Shown piece by piece: positions 17,328 through 26,396 of a DNA stretch of 38,194 nucleotides (position 1 is its first letter; the number at the start of each line of letters is the position of its first letter). The position numbers were made by a program, and so were the translations under genes. The notes under the pieces are model-generated. The model did not search any database. It was given only the letters and a program-made list of their open reading frames with translations, and was not told where the DNA came from. The DNA lies in contig JACPWG010000065.1 of NCBI GenBank assembly GCA_016197205.1, positions 1 to 38,194 of the forward strand, in the 5' to 3' direction. Source of the stretch: Planctomycetota bacterium. GTDB taxonomy: Bacteria; Planctomycetota; MHYJ01; WSZJ01; JACPWG01.

Positions 17328-20300
17328 TTATTGCCCCAGACTCTTCACCTCGCCGGCCGCGCCCAAGTTCGTGATGGCCCACTCGTAGTTTTCCATGTTC
17401 TTCCGGCGTTGACCCACCAGCTCCTCGAGGATGTCGCGGAAAACCCGGTCCACGGCGGTCTGGATCTCGGTCTGGACCGCGGTGGAGGGGTTCGGATCGG
17501 CCCGAAGCTTCGCGGTCACCTCGGCGTGATTCCGGAGGAGCGTTCGCAGTCCGATCATCACATCGGCAGCCGTGTTGGGCGCCGTTGTCGGATTCACGGA
17601 GGCATCCGTCCGGAGAGGCCGCACGACTTCGGCGGCGAACTTCCGCGTCTTTTCCACGGCATCGGCGGGCACTCCCGCCGATTCGCATTGGCTCGCGATC
17701 GCAGCGGGAAGGTTCTCCCGTTTCTGTACGAGATCGCGGTACAGGGCGGTCGTGTCCACGCCGTATTGCGTATTGAACTGTTTGAACTGCGCGGAGGCTG
17801 GGCTGAGGTCCGGCGGTTCTGCCGGAGGCTGGGCGCCGGTCGCGGTCGCGGTTTGGCCTCGATCGATCGGCAGTCGGGCGCGGAGTCGCGGTCCCAAAGC
17901 GAAACTCGCGAGGTTCTTCGCCGACCGCACGATGTCCTTCACGTCGGTGGAATAGTTCTTCACGTACCAGTTGCCGATGTCGTCCTTGGCGATGACGTAG
18001 TTCGTGTTGCCGGTCCCGGAGACGCGGATCCGGTTCACGCTCTGCCAAAACTGCTTGTCGATTTCCACTTTGAGCCGATCGTCGTCGTCCTTGAACAGCA
18101 CGTCCGAGAAGGGCACGGCCGCCAGGAGGAAACGCGTGCCGAGCAGGTTGTTCCAGAGGATCGGCGCCGCGTTCTGGAGCGACGTCGCGGGGGTGCTGGT
18201 TCGAAGGTAGGAGGATGCGGGCCGCAGATACGTCATGCCCGATCGATACGCGTAGGAGAGCTCGATCGCGGCGGCCAGCCGTTTCGCCCGAGCGGCGTTT
18301 CCCTCGGACGTCGCCTTGATGTGCTCATAACGTAAATTGGCGATCATGTCGTCGAGCACCTGTTTGCGCTCGCCCGGAGACGGTCTGTGGGAGGCAACGA
18401 AAGCGGCGCGGTTGCGGTATTCGGTGACGACTTGGATAGTGCTCGTGTAGTCCGTCTTGGGTGTTGCGTCGGCCTCGCTGCCCGCTTTCGCGGAGAGCAA
18501 CCTCAGCAACTCATCGTATACGCTTCGTGCGTCGCCTGGGCGAGCGGTGACGCGTGCGAGGGTCTCGCCCGCCAGGGAAGTTGCCTGCTCCAGCGCCTTC
18601 TGGAGCTTCTCCCGCCGGCTGCCATCGGTCGGTTTTCGAGCCTCGAGATCGGTCAATTCCCTGTCCATCCTGGCCAATTCCGCACCAACCGGGACCGGCG
18701 GTCCCTTCTTCTTGGCTTGCAATTCGTCGATGCGCGCATACAGTGCGGCAAGGCGCTGCGTCTCCTCCTGAAGCGACTGCACGAATCGCGCGAGCTCCGC
18801 TCCGGGCTCCTCGAAGGCACGGCGCTGGGCCCGCGCCTCTTCCGCGGCATCTTCGAGCTCTTGCGGGCGCTCATCGTGGTCCCGGCGTTGCCGAAGTTCG
18901 TCGACCAGCGTGAAGATCGAGTTCCCGACGGCCTGGACGAGCAGAAGATAGTCCCGCACCTCGCGCTTCGGTCGCGTGGCGCCCGCCGAGCCCGAGGTCC
19001 GATCCTCTCTGCGTCCAGGATCGACATCCGAAGGCGATCTTCGGCCGGTCTGGGGGACAAAATCATTGTTCACCATGAAAAGGATCTTCTCCGCGAAATT
19101 GATCAGCGCGGAAAGCAACCGATCCCGTTTCCGCGCAACTTCGGCTCGCTCCTTCTTGGACGCAGAGGGTGAGAGGTCGAAGCTGCTCTTGAGGTATTGG
19201 TTGATGAGTGTTTCGAGGCCGTCGGGCAGCCTTCCTTCGTCCAGTCCCGCGCCGGTGAGGAGACTTGCCAGTTGGCTGACGGAGCGGGCAATTTCCTCGA
19301 CCCTCGCTTTCGTGTGCTCGACGTTGGCTGCGGAATCCTCCCCCGCCAGGAGAGGCCCGTACACCAGTCCGTAACGTCTTGTGTCCTCGGGGGAGTACCA
19401 CGCCGTCAACTTGGCGATCTCGGGACTCGCGCGGTCAGCCGCGAAATTGTCCCGAAAAGTCGCGTGCGCTGCCTTCATTTGCTCGGCGGTGGCGCGAGGC
19501 TCGCGTGTCAGGAGCTCGACCAGTGACTCTCGGAGGCGATTGCGCTGCTCGGCTTTCTCCTTCACAGCGTTCCTGTATCGAAGATCCTCCGGGGTGATCG
19601 AGGGGGAGGCATGGGCGAGCCCTGCCAGGAGCCCGGCGGCTGATCCGCCGGTCCAACTGGTGTTCTGCAGGGCCGCGCCGAGGTAGTGCGGATGAACGAG
19701 CGAGGCCGCGATTTGGGCCGCTCGAAGGGTCCAGGTCGCATGCTCACCAACCTCGGCCATGTTTTCCGGCGAGTTGAGCTCCCAGATAAAATCAAGCGCA
19801 CTTTCGAGAAGCTGGTCGAGCGCGCCGCGCGCATCGGTAAAGGCACGCGCCGTTCGCGCCACGTGATCTACAAAGTCCCGTGCGGCCTCTCCCGGAACCG
19901 GCTTCCCGTTAGCCCAGGTCACATGGTCCGGAAAGAGCAAGGCGACCTGGATTTCCAGGACCTCCCGCTTCTGCAAGAAATCGAATTTTAGATTGGCTGA
20001 TGCGTTCTCCGGCGGGATGTCGAAGGCAGCGCGGACGGCGCCGTCGGTCCCAAACGTGTCCAGCGGTTGGACGAGGCACAGGAGCCTGAGCTGTTCGAAC
20101 AGCGGGTCCAGCTCGCGTCGCTTCGTGTGGTCGGGGTACAAGAAGTCCTTGTATGCCAGGAACAGGTTATTCCGGATTGTTGCAAGCGTCGGGTTCTTCT
20201 GGACCGCGCTAGAAATCGCGTTCGTGCCCGTCAATTGCTGGGCTTTCTGGAACAGGCGGACGTACCTCTCCCAGAGCCGCGCATCCCGGTCCCTGTCTGT

Positions 20301-20735
20301 AACGAAGATGCCCAGCGATCGTTCATAGGCGTTCCACTCACGCTGGCCCCGGCGGAGAAGCTCCTTGAGACTCGGGGGGACATCGACCTGTGCCGCCTGG
20401 TCTTTGTAGAGGCTGAGAATCGCGTTCACCCGAATCGCGAGCTCGGCCCTGAACTGGTTCCGGCTCTCCCGCGAATGCGCGGGCTGGGGCATGAAGTCGT
20501 CCTCCACCCACGGAGGCGTGTTGCCAGCGGGCCACTCGCTGCGGTTGCGTAGCGCGAGCAGGAGGGGTTTTGCGCCCATCGCCATGGCGGCGGCTTGCTC
20601 GGTCTGCACGTCTTTGTGGTTCGCCAGAGGTCCCTTGTAGACGTCGACGTCGACGGTCGCAACGGCGCAGCCGAGCAGCGTCAAGGCCCACGTGGCGCAA
20701 GCCAGCGGAGCGATCGGTTTCGCTATCCTCGTCAT
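17328..20735 (-). CDS. Large lipoprotein of unknown function
   Basis: The protein is 1135 residues. A type II signal peptide ends in lipobox LLGC with Cys23 as the lipidated residue. The mature chain is mostly helical and charged. Residues about 600-760 look coiled-coil-prone (long Glu/Arg/Ala-rich helices such as ELEDAAEEARAQRRAFEE). A better-ordered segment, about 890-985, contains LWNNLLGTRFLLA, VNRIRVSGTGNTNYVIA and DIGNWYVKNY. No enzyme motif was recognised. It is second in an operon 65 bases after another lipoprotein, so the two probably form an envelope complex. By eye the gene is less GC-extreme than the flanking genes, a hint of acquisition or relaxed codon choice. The family is unknown to me. 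Confidence 0.8.
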   Translation of the reverse strand: MTRIAKPIAPLACATWALTLLGCAVATVDVDVYKGPLANHKDVQTEQAAAMAMGAKPLLLALRNRSEWPAGNTPPWVEDDFMPQPAHSRESRNQFRAELAIRVNAILSLYKDQAAQVDVPPSLKELLRRGQREWNAYERSLGIFVTDRDRDARLWERYVRLFQKAQQLTGTNAISSAVQKNPTLATIRNNLFLAYKDFLYPDHTKRRELDPLFEQLRLLCLVQPLDTFGTDGAVRAAFDIPPENASANLKFDFLQKREVLEIQVALLFPDHVTWANGKPVPGEAARDFVDHVARTARAFTDARGALDQLLESALDFIWELNSPENMAEVGEHATWTLRAAQIAASLVHPHYLGAALQNTSWTGGSAAGLLAGLAHASPSITPEDLRYRNAVKEKAEQRNRLRESLVELLTREPRATAEQMKAAHATFRDNFAADRASPEIAKLTAWYSPEDTRRYGLVYGPLLAGEDSAANVEHTKARVEEIARSVSQLASLLTGAGLDEGRLPDGLETLINQYLKSSFDLSPSASKKERAEVARKRDRLLSALINFAEKILFMVNNDFVPQTGRRSPSDVDPGRREDRTSGSAGATRPKREVRDYLLLVQAVGNSIFTLVDELRQRRDHDERPQELEDAAEEARAQRRAFEEPGAELARFVQSLQEETQRLAALYARIDELQAKKKGPPVPVGAELARMDRELTDLEARKPTDGSRREKLQKALEQATSLAGETLARVTARPGDARSVYDELLRLLSAKAGSEADATPKTDYTSTIQVVTEYRNRAAFVASHRPSPGERKQVLDDMIANLRYEHIKATSEGNAARAKRLAAAIELSYAYRSGMTYLRPASSYLRTSTPATSLQNAAPILWNNLLGTRFLLAAVPFSDVLFKDDDDRLKVEIDKQFWQSVNRIRVSGTGNTNYVIAKDDIGNWYVKNYSTDVKDIVRSAKNLASFALGPRLRARLPIDRGQTATATGAQPPAEPPDLSPASAQFKQFNTQYGVDTTALYRDLVQKRENLPAAIASQCESAGVPADAVEKTRKFAAEVVRPLRTDASVNPTTAPNTAADVMIGLRTLLRNHAEVTAKLRADPNPSTAVQTEIQTAVDRVFRDILEELVGQRRKNMENYEWAITNLGAAGEVKSLGQ

Positions 20736-20800
20736 GGGAGTGTGGCTCCTCAGGTCGTCCAGGGTAGAGAGTGCGGTCGAGAGTTGGTGAAGCCGGCGAC

Positions 20801-21517
20801 TTACTTGGCCACCTGCCGGTCCATTTCTGAGCGGAAGGTTTGCAGCTCCTGCTGCTCGTTCTTGAGCCGTAACAGACCTCGCAGCATCTCTCGCTCCAGG
20901 TCTGCGTTGGCCTTCTCGACTTCGACTCGGGAAATGTCTCCCAAGGCCGTATCGATCGCTTCGAAGAAGGACTTCGGACTGGACCCCATGACGATCACGA
21001 GGCGGTAGTCTCGGGGGGCTTCCCTGAACCCCTCCGGCCCAAACATGACGAGGCGCCGACCTGTCTGGAGCTTAGCGATATCACTCATGGGATCCACCCG
21101 ACCGGCGGCCTCGCCGGCAGTCCCGGGGGTGGCCGCAGCGCCGGCGGGCGGCGCGATAACGGATTGATTCATGTCACCGTTCGGATCGAGGGAAATGCGA
21201 TTGTTCAGGGAGTCGATGACCTCCGCCGGCACCCATCCCGAGGCAAACTTGGTGTTGTTGAGGATGCTGGCCTGTCCTCGCACGATGACGCGGTAAACGG
21301 TCGGAGGGATCTGCTCCTGGGGGTCGAACATGCCCAAGTAGTACGTTTGCTCGATGTCGTGGGTGGGCGCGCGTCCGCCCACGGCGGTCACGCCCAGGAT
21401 GCCGCCCGCGACGGTGCCCACCGTTGAGGAACAACCGCACAGGAGAACAGCAAGTCCGGCGGCCAGTCCGCACACCAAAATGCGGCTTCCCGCTTTACGC
21501 ACAGAACGTCCAGGCAT
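20801..21517 (-). CDS. Small lipoprotein of unknown function, operon partner of the 1135-residue lipoprotein
   Basis: The protein is 238 residues. The signal peptide has a hydrophobic core at about 13-26 and a LCGC lipobox with Cys29. A Gly-rich segment resembling a glycine-zipper helix (VGTVAGGILGVTAVGG) follows directly. The middle has YRVIVRGQASILNNTKFASGW, and the C-terminal 60 residues are a charged helix (ISRVEVEKANADLEREM...), probably coiled coil. The ATG at 21517 has GGAGGGAGAGG about 7 bases upstream. It is the first gene of the unit. It could bind the coiled-coil region of the larger lipoprotein at the membrane; this is inference. No family was recognised. Confidence 0.8.
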   Translation of the reverse strand: MPGRSVRKAGSRILVCGLAAGLAVLLCGCSSTVGTVAGGILGVTAVGGRAPTHDIEQTYYLGMFDPQEQIPPTVYRVIVRGQASILNNTKFASGWVPAEVIDSLNNRISLDPNGDMNQSVIAPPAGAAATPGTAGEAAGRVDPMSDIAKLQTGRRLVMFGPEGFREAPRDYRLVIVMGSSPKSFFEAIDTALGDISRVEVEKANADLEREMLRGLLRLKNEQQELQTFRSEMDRQVAK

Positions 21518-21697
21518 GCGAGCACCTCTCCCTCCTCATGGCGTTTCGATCGAACCCCTTCCTGCGTCTCACTTGGGTAGACAGCGGTCGCAGGGATACC
21601 AGCAACCCGGGTCGGTGCGGGATTGCACTTGCCCGATTCCCATTGCCGCATTTACGAAATTCAATATCCCCGCTCTCCTCTGTCACCGACGCGTGGG

Positions 21698-21727
21698 AGG
21701 GTACATCCCTGATTGCCTTTTCGTCAA
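21698..21727 (-). promoter_or_regulatory. Possible promoter for the lipoprotein operon
   Basis: On the minus strand TTGACG (21722-21727), an 18-bp spacer and TACCCT (21698-21703), about 180 bases before the start. The -10 is imperfect. Confidence 0.45.
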
Positions 21728-21817
21728 GAAATATTTCGGGGCCGCGGGCACCTGTGGAAGTGCTGATCCTTACCCACAAGTCTGGCTGCTGAAGGCCGTA
21801 TACCCCGGGTTCCTGTC

Positions 21818-21893
21818 GTAGGGGCGGGCCTTGTGCCCGCCCCGCCGGTCGCGGCAGGTGGCCCATCCGGGCGACCACAAGGGTCGCCCCTAC
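21818..21893. repeat. REP-like double hairpin with GTAGGGGCG ends
   Basis: GTAGGGGCGGGCC at the left and GGTCGCCCCTAC at the right are inverted, and each half is itself a hairpin (GGGCGGGCC TTGT GCCCGCCC; GGGCGACCACAAGGGTCGCCC). About 75 bp. The rest of 21518-22048 shows no gene. Confidence 0.7.
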
Positions 21894-22048
21894 CCCTTGC
21901 CGCACCTCTTCGCGCAGTGCGCCGGCCTCGCCACGGCGATGAGGGCCGGTGTACAGCAAGAAGTTGTGGGCAACGATCAGGCGGAAGCGGCCCGCTGCAC
22001 GCCGGACGCGTTGGAACTCTCGCGCGGCGGCGTTGAGGGCGGAGCGCC

Positions 22049-22396
22049 TCAGGGGAGATCCATTGCGGCCTTGAGTCCGTCCTCGAGCGCAAGCATGGTG
22101 TCAGCGGACAGAGAGCCGATGCGCGCGACAAGCTTCGAGCGATCCAGGGTCGTGACCTGATGGCAAAGGGCGATCGACTCGACCGGGAGGCCGGCCGCCC
22201 CGGCGGGGAGCGGCACCGCCGTCGGGCCGCGCGCGGCTTGCCGTACCGACGTCGACAACGGGACCACGATGACCGAGCGCCAGTTCGGCGCCGTGTTGAA
22301 GCCATCGTGCGAAACCACCACCACGGGCCGGCGTCCCCGCTGCTCCGAACCCGAGCGGGGCTCCAACTCCGCCCAGTACGCTTCCCCTCGCTTCAT
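22049..22396 (-). CDS. mazF: MazF/PemK-type endoribonuclease toxin
   Basis: The protein is 115 residues, the normal size for this family. The start MKRGEAYWAEL, the RPVVVVSHD segment (the conserved R-P-V...V...D block), the strand SVIVVPLST and the ending SLSADTMLALEDGLKAAM are typical of PemK/MazF toxins, which cleave RNA at short sequences in the cytoplasm. The ATG at 22394-22396 overlaps the antitoxin stop by 4 bases (ATGA). Translation should therefore follow the antitoxin, the standard toxin-antitoxin layout. The sequence looks intact. The cleavage site cannot be predicted. Confidence 0.9.
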   Translation of the reverse strand: MKRGEAYWAELEPRSGSEQRGRRPVVVVSHDGFNTAPNWRSVIVVPLSTSVRQAARGPTAVPLPAGAAGLPVESIALCHQVTTLDRSKLVARIGSLSADTMLALEDGLKAAMDLP

Positions 22397-22674
22397 GCGC
22401 GTCGCCCTCGTTTCGAGGTCGCGCCCCCCAGCACTTGCTCCGCGGCGGCGCGCTCGAGTGCCGGCTCGAGATCGTGGGTCGTGCCTGCCGCGGAGCGCGC
22501 GTAAGCCTCGATGTCCCGACGCAGGCGCGCTCGGCGCTCTTCTTCGAGCCATTGCGAAATGGCCTCGCGAGCGACCTGGGTCGCCGGTCGCCCCGCGCGC
22601 CGCGCCTCGTCGCGCAGCGCGGCGTAGAGCTCGGCGGGCAGCGGGACATGAAGATTGTGGATGGCATTGGTCAT
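22393..22674 (-). CDS. Antitoxin of the MazF-type pair, ribbon-helix-helix-like
   Basis: The protein is 93 residues. The N-terminus has a short strand and two helices (HNLHVPLPAELYAALRDEARRAGRPATQVAREAI), fitting a ribbon-helix-helix DNA-binding domain. The C-terminal half (about 50-93) is charged and probably unfolded until it wraps the toxin. It should neutralise MazF and repress the shared promoter. The ATG at 22674 is chosen because AGGAG lies 7 bases upstream and the domain starts here; the frame is open for a further 89 codons with no site. It is first in the operon. Confidence 0.88.
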   Translation of the reverse strand: MTNAIHNLHVPLPAELYAALRDEARRAGRPATQVAREAISQWLEEERRARLRRDIEAYARSAAGTTHDLEPALERAAAEQVLGGATSKRGRRA

Positions 22675-22704
22675 GGTTGCACTCCTATCATGAAAAGTGC
22701 CATT

Positions 22705-22733
22705 ATCGTAGCCATTGGCGCAGCCCAGATCAA
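22705..22733 (-). promoter_or_regulatory. Promoter of the toxin-antitoxin operon
   Basis: On the minus strand TTGATC (22728-22733), a 17-bp spacer and TACGAT (22705-22710), about 30 bases before the antitoxin start, so bound antitoxin would sit over it. Confidence 0.65.
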
Positions 22734-22823
22734 GCACGATCGCGTCGAGCGGGAGAGCGGAAGCGGGAACGGCTCGAACCGCCACGGCCATTGCACGAGG
22801 CCGACCGCGGTGCATCGCCTTGA

Positions 22824-22850
22824 GGGCACGGCGGCGCCGTGCCGCTACGG
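22824..22850. repeat. REP-like palindrome, CACGGC family, copy 3
   Basis: GGGCACGGCG GCGCCGTGCC then GCTACGG. Confidence 0.75.
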
Positions 22851-22963
22851 CATGTGGTCCGTCGCAACGCGTGACGCGGAGTTGAACGAACCGTCGCTGC
22901 CGCCGGTCGGGCTGCCGACCCCCGCCCCGCGCGTCCCACATTCCCGTGGCTCACGCACGCTCA

Positions 22964-23127
22964 GTACCGCTCCACGGAAGTCGGTGATCAATAGCCGAAG
23001 GCAAGTTCGGCCGCCCGCGAGGCGCGCGAGCGAGGCGTAGTAACGAAGAACTACGTCGAGCGAGCGCAACGAAGCAGGCGGCCGAAATCGCCGAGGAAAT
23101 TGGTCACCCAATTCTGTGGGGCGGTAC
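22964..23127. mobile_element. MITE family 2, copy 2 (164 bp, inverted)
   Basis: Same length and ends as 6990-7153, read on the other strand. TCA flanks both ends, a possible 3-bp target duplication. It lies between the toxin-antitoxin promoter side and the 3' end of the zinc-ribbon gene, with no gene downstream to lead into. Confidence 0.85.
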
Positions 23128-23150
23128 TCAGTTCGTCCCGCCGGTCTCCC

Positions 23151-24503
23151 TCACTCCCACGGCGTCTTCACCACCGCCCCGGCCGCCTCCAGCACGCCGT
23201 CCGCGTCCATGCGGAGGAGGAGCAACAACGTCTCCGGATGCTTCGGCCGCGTGGTGAGCCGCGTCTCGAGCTGCCCGTAGAGCCGGCCCGCGCCGTCCGT
23301 CCACAGCCCGGTCACCCGCGGCTCCGTCGCCGGGTCGAAGCCGAGCGCGAAGCCTGTGCCCGCGGCCTCCCCGTCGCGGACTCTGACGCGGAGCGTCATG
23401 AGGCCGGCGAGGAGCCGGTGGCGCTCCGCGCGGAACACGCCCAGCACGCGTTTCCGCGCCTCGTCCGTCGTCACGGGCCGGCGGTCGGGCGGGAAGAAGG
23501 CCAGCTCCTCCGGCGTCCCCGCGAGGCCGTGCTCCGGGTACGAGACGTCCACGAGCGCGGGCCGGACGAGCGTGACCGAGGGGCGCGGCGGGAGGCGGGG
23601 TGCGGGCGGACGCGCGTCCGGGGGCGCCTCCGACCCGAGGTCCAGGATGGGCGGCGGACGATCCGCGGCCGCCGGGGCGCGGCGGGCGGCGGGCTTGCCG
23701 TCGGACGCCGGCCCCGCGACACCGGCTACTGGGGCGCCGGCGAGCGGCAGCGCCGCGGCGAGGTCGACGCCGAGGAACACGAGCTGGGCGAGCGCGGCGA
23801 AGAGACCCACGAGCAGGCACGCGACGCCCGCATGGACGGCGAGCCGGCGGCGCGGGTCGAGGGTCGCGAACCTGCGTCGACCGAGCCAAAGCGCCGTTGC
23901 GGCCGGCCCGAGCGCGAGCAGGCAGAGCCAGCCGGCCTGGAGGGCCAGGAACACGTGCAGGTCGTGCCCCTCCGGACGCGACTCCGCGGGTCGCCGGAGC
24001 ACCAGCACGACGTTGGCCGCGGTTGCGGCCGCGCCGACCGGGGTGAGCGCCCAGAGGAAGGCGCGGAGGGCGATGCGGGCCGCTTCCCGCCGCAGCAGAA
24101 CGCCGATCGAACCCAGGAAGAGCAGCACCGGCCACGGCAGGAGCAGGGCCGCCTCGAAGGCCTGCTGCGGACTGCCCGTCTGGGTGAGAATGTAGGCGAG
24201 TCCGCCGATCATCGCGAGCGACACGGCCCCCCAGCCGAGGCACAGGCCGACGCGTGCGAGAGTCTCCGCGGCGGTCGCTTGCGCCGAGGCGGCTGCGCGG
24301 GTCGGGGCCGAGGCCACGAACCCGGCGCTCGACGACGCGTGGGGCGGCGGCATGGGCGGGGTGGGCACGGCGCGGGAGCCGGCACCCGTGGTGGCCGCGG
24401 CGCCCGTGAGCACGGCGCCGCAGTGTCCGCACAGGAATTGCCCGGCGGGATTCACCCCTTCGCACTTCGGGCAGGTCGCGGACTCGCCGGGTCCGGTTCG
24501 CAT
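23151..24503 (-). CDS. Zinc-ribbon, multi-pass membrane protein of unknown function
   Basis: The protein is 450 residues. An N-terminal zinc ribbon with Cys11/Cys14 and Cys25/Cys28 (CPKC, CGHC) is followed by an Ala/Pro-rich linker. Four or five hydrophobic helices lie between about 85 and 255 (for example LLPWPVLLFLGSIGVLL and GVACLLVGLFAALAQLVFLGV). After a Pro-rich linker, a soluble C-terminal domain (about 320-450) contains ARKRVLGVFRAERHRL and alternating beta strands. Small zinc ribbons ahead of membrane segments are common in planctomycete-type proteins, but no function follows from that. It appears monocistronic. Confidence 0.8.
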   Translation of the reverse strand: MRTGPGESATCPKCEGVNPAGQFLCGHCGAVLTGAAATTGAGSRAVPTPPMPPPHASSSAGFVASAPTRAAASAQATAAETLARVGLCLGWGAVSLAMIGGLAYILTQTGSPQQAFEAALLLPWPVLLFLGSIGVLLRREAARIALRAFLWALTPVGAAATAANVVLVLRRPAESRPEGHDLHVFLALQAGWLCLLALGPAATALWLGRRRFATLDPRRRLAVHAGVACLLVGLFAALAQLVFLGVDLAAALPLAGAPVAGVAGPASDGKPAARRAPAAADRPPPILDLGSEAPPDARPPAPRLPPRPSVTLVRPALVDVSYPEHGLAGTPEELAFFPPDRRPVTTDEARKRVLGVFRAERHRLLAGLMTLRVRVRDGEAAGTGFALGFDPATEPRVTGLWTDGAGRLYGQLETRLTTRPKHPETLLLLLRMDADGVLEAAGAVVKTPWE

Positions 24504-24547
24504 GGGGACCTCAAATGGAGGGTGGGGTGGGAGCGTGTTTTGTTTTC

Positions 24548-24801
24548 AACGACCCGAACAAAGGCTAAACGCGGCCGAGGGCGGCAAGTGGCTAGATCAT
24601 GGCTCCGCGTCCCAACTAGCCGCGGGCGAAATTTGAAATTTGAGATTTGATTTTTTGCAATTTGAAATTCGGACCGGCCGTGTGGGTCGAATGCGGGACT
24701 TTAACACAGAGACGCGGAGACGCAGAGGCCGGGCGCTGAGTCCACCCTCCTCCACCGGCGATGATCGCGGGCAACGTGCGGAGAGATCGATTTTAGCTTC
24801 A
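24548..24801 (+). repeat. Dispersed 235-257 bp repeat, copy 2
   Basis: Matches 37938-38194 in the same orientation and 184-418 inverted. It lies about 45 bases upstream of the zinc-ribbon gene start. Confidence 0.9.
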
Positions 24802-25220
24802 CTTCGGCTTGTTGTTTGTTTTGCGACATTCACCCAAATTGGACGCCCATGGACGCTGTGCCGGCTCACGGTTCGACGGATGGCTCCGCGGTCCAAAGCC
24901 GTGCCGGCCGACGCGCCGCCTGAAGGCGGAACTACGAACGGCGGGGTTGGTCGTCAAGGTCCGTGAGCGTGCGTGTTCAACGACCGGGAGGTAAGGGGGA
25001 GGCGGGGCGATCGGCTCCTTCCCGTAGGGGCACGGCGCTGCCGTGCCCACGGAGCGAGGCAGGTCGATCGGCCAGGCGCGACGTCGACGGCGTTTTGATC
25101 CATGCGAAAAGAACCGGTCAAGTCAAAGGGGAGGGTAGCAGCGTCGGGACGAGGGGTCAAGCGGAATGCGGGCAGCGGCGGGCGCGACGTTCGCTCCTTC
25201 GCCGCGGCGGCGGCGCGGCC
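24802..25220. other. Gene-free stretch between the dispersed repeat and the PAP2 promoter
   Basis: No supportable gene. It contains one REP-like palindrome at 25023-25052; nothing else was recognised. Confidence 0.5.
25023..25052. repeat. REP-like palindrome, CACGGC family, copy 4
   Basis: CCGTAGGGGCACGGCGC then TGCCGTGCCCACGG. Confidence 0.8.
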
Positions 25221-25223
25221 ACG

Positions 25224-25252
25224 TTGACAGCCTGCGTGCCGGCTGCTATACT
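25224..25252 (+). promoter_or_regulatory. Near-consensus sigma-70 promoter for the PAP2 gene
   Basis: TTGACA (25224-25229), exactly 17 bp, then TATACT (25247-25252). It predicts a leader of about 105 bases. Confidence 0.85.
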
Positions 25253-25365
25253 CCGACCCCGACCCCTCCGCGGACTCACTCTCCGCCCCTTACCCCGAGC
25301 CGACGCCGCCGGCCTCCCACCTCCCGGTGCTCGGGCGGGGGCGCGTCGGCCAAGGGAGGACAGGG

Positions 25366-26295
25366 ATGCCACGCCTGGAGGCCCCCGACCGCGTCCTCTT
25401 GGGCTATCTCGCGGCCATCACGCTGGTAGTGGCCGCGTTCCACGACCGAGTCGTCGTCGCGGGCGTCCTGCTCCTCGACCACGTGCTCGCGGCCTCCCTC
25501 CTCCTCCTCCTGCTGGTGGTCGAGGACCGGCGCCCCAGCCGCTTCTGGCGCATCGCCCGCGACTGGTACCCCTGCATCCTCGTGCCGATGGCCTTTCGCG
25601 AGCTGCACTACCTGGTCTACCCGATCCACCCCTTCGACGGCGACTCCCTCCTCCGCGCCCTCGATCGCCGGTTGTTCGGCTTTGATCCGACGGTCGCACT
25701 CCAGGCCTGGACGACGCCCGCGCTCACCGAGCTGCTGCAGGTCGTCTACTCCAGTTATTTTTTCATGCCTGTCGGCCTGGCCCTCCTCGTCTACACCCGG
25801 CGCGACCGCGCGACGTTTCGCGAAGTCCTGAGCGCGCTCCTCATCGCCTTCTTCCTGTCCTACGCCGGCTACTTCCTCATCCCGGCCCTGGGACCGCGGC
25901 TCGCGATGAAGGAGCTGCACGAGCTGAAGTTGAGCGGCCTGTGGCTCTTCCCGCTCCTCCGGGAAGGGCTCGACGGCCTCGAGCTGGAGATGTGGGACTG
26001 CTTTCCAAGCGCGCACACCGAGGTCGCCCTCGTCGTCCTCGTCTACGGCTGGCGCCACTGCCGCGTCTACTTCTGGGGTCTCCTTCCGGTCGTGGTCCTC
26101 CTCATCGCGTCGACCGTGTACCTGCGCTACCACTACGTGGTCGATGTCCTGGCCGGCGCGGCGCTCGCCGCCGCCATTCCGTTCGTCAATGGCTGGGTCC
26201 TTGGGGCCCGCCGAGTCCCGGGACGGTCGCAGGCGCCGGCCCATGCACGCGCGGGGGCGAGGGCGGAGGAGGCCCAGCGAAAGCTGTTGACTTGA
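25366..26295 (+). CDS. PAP2-superfamily membrane phosphatase (AUR1/inositol-phosphotransferase-like)
   Basis: The protein is 309 residues with about six membrane helices. The acid-phosphatase motifs are present: a GPR segment (IPALGPRLA), PSAHT with His217, and LRYHYVVD with Arg254, His256 and Asp260. The family removes or transfers lipid-linked phosphate groups at the membrane (phosphatidate, undecaprenyl pyrophosphate or sphingolipid head-group chemistry); the exact substrate is not readable. The YHYVVDVLAG ending resembles AUR1-type proteins more than simple phosphatases. The ATG at 25366 has GGGAGGA 5 bases upstream. The next gene's promoter overlaps the TGA stop. Confidence 0.85.
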   Translation: MPRLEAPDRVLLGYLAAITLVVAAFHDRVVVAGVLLLDHVLAASLLLLLLVVEDRRPSRFWRIARDWYPCILVPMAFRELHYLVYPIHPFDGDSLLRALDRRLFGFDPTVALQAWTTPALTELLQVVYSSYFFMPVGLALLVYTRRDRATFREVLSALLIAFFLSYAGYFLIPALGPRLAMKELHELKLSGLWLFPLLREGLDGLELEMWDCFPSAHTEVALVVLVYGWRHCRVYFWGLLPVVVLLIASTVYLRYHYVVDVLAGAALAAAIPFVNGWVLGARRVPGRSQAPAHARAGARAEEAQRKLLT

Positions 26296-26317
26296 TCGGA
26301 AGGGCGGTGCTATACGG
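26288..26317 (+). promoter_or_regulatory. Promoter overlapping the PAP2 stop codon
   Basis: TTGACT (26288-26293), an 18-bp spacer and TATACG (26312-26317). It would drive the small membrane protein and GmhB-like gene independently. Confidence 0.7.
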
Positions 26318-26396
26318 GACGGGACGGGGAGCCGGCGCGGCGTGGTGGGGTGCCGCGGATTCCCCGGCTCCCGTCGATCCGCATAAGGAGGTCTTC

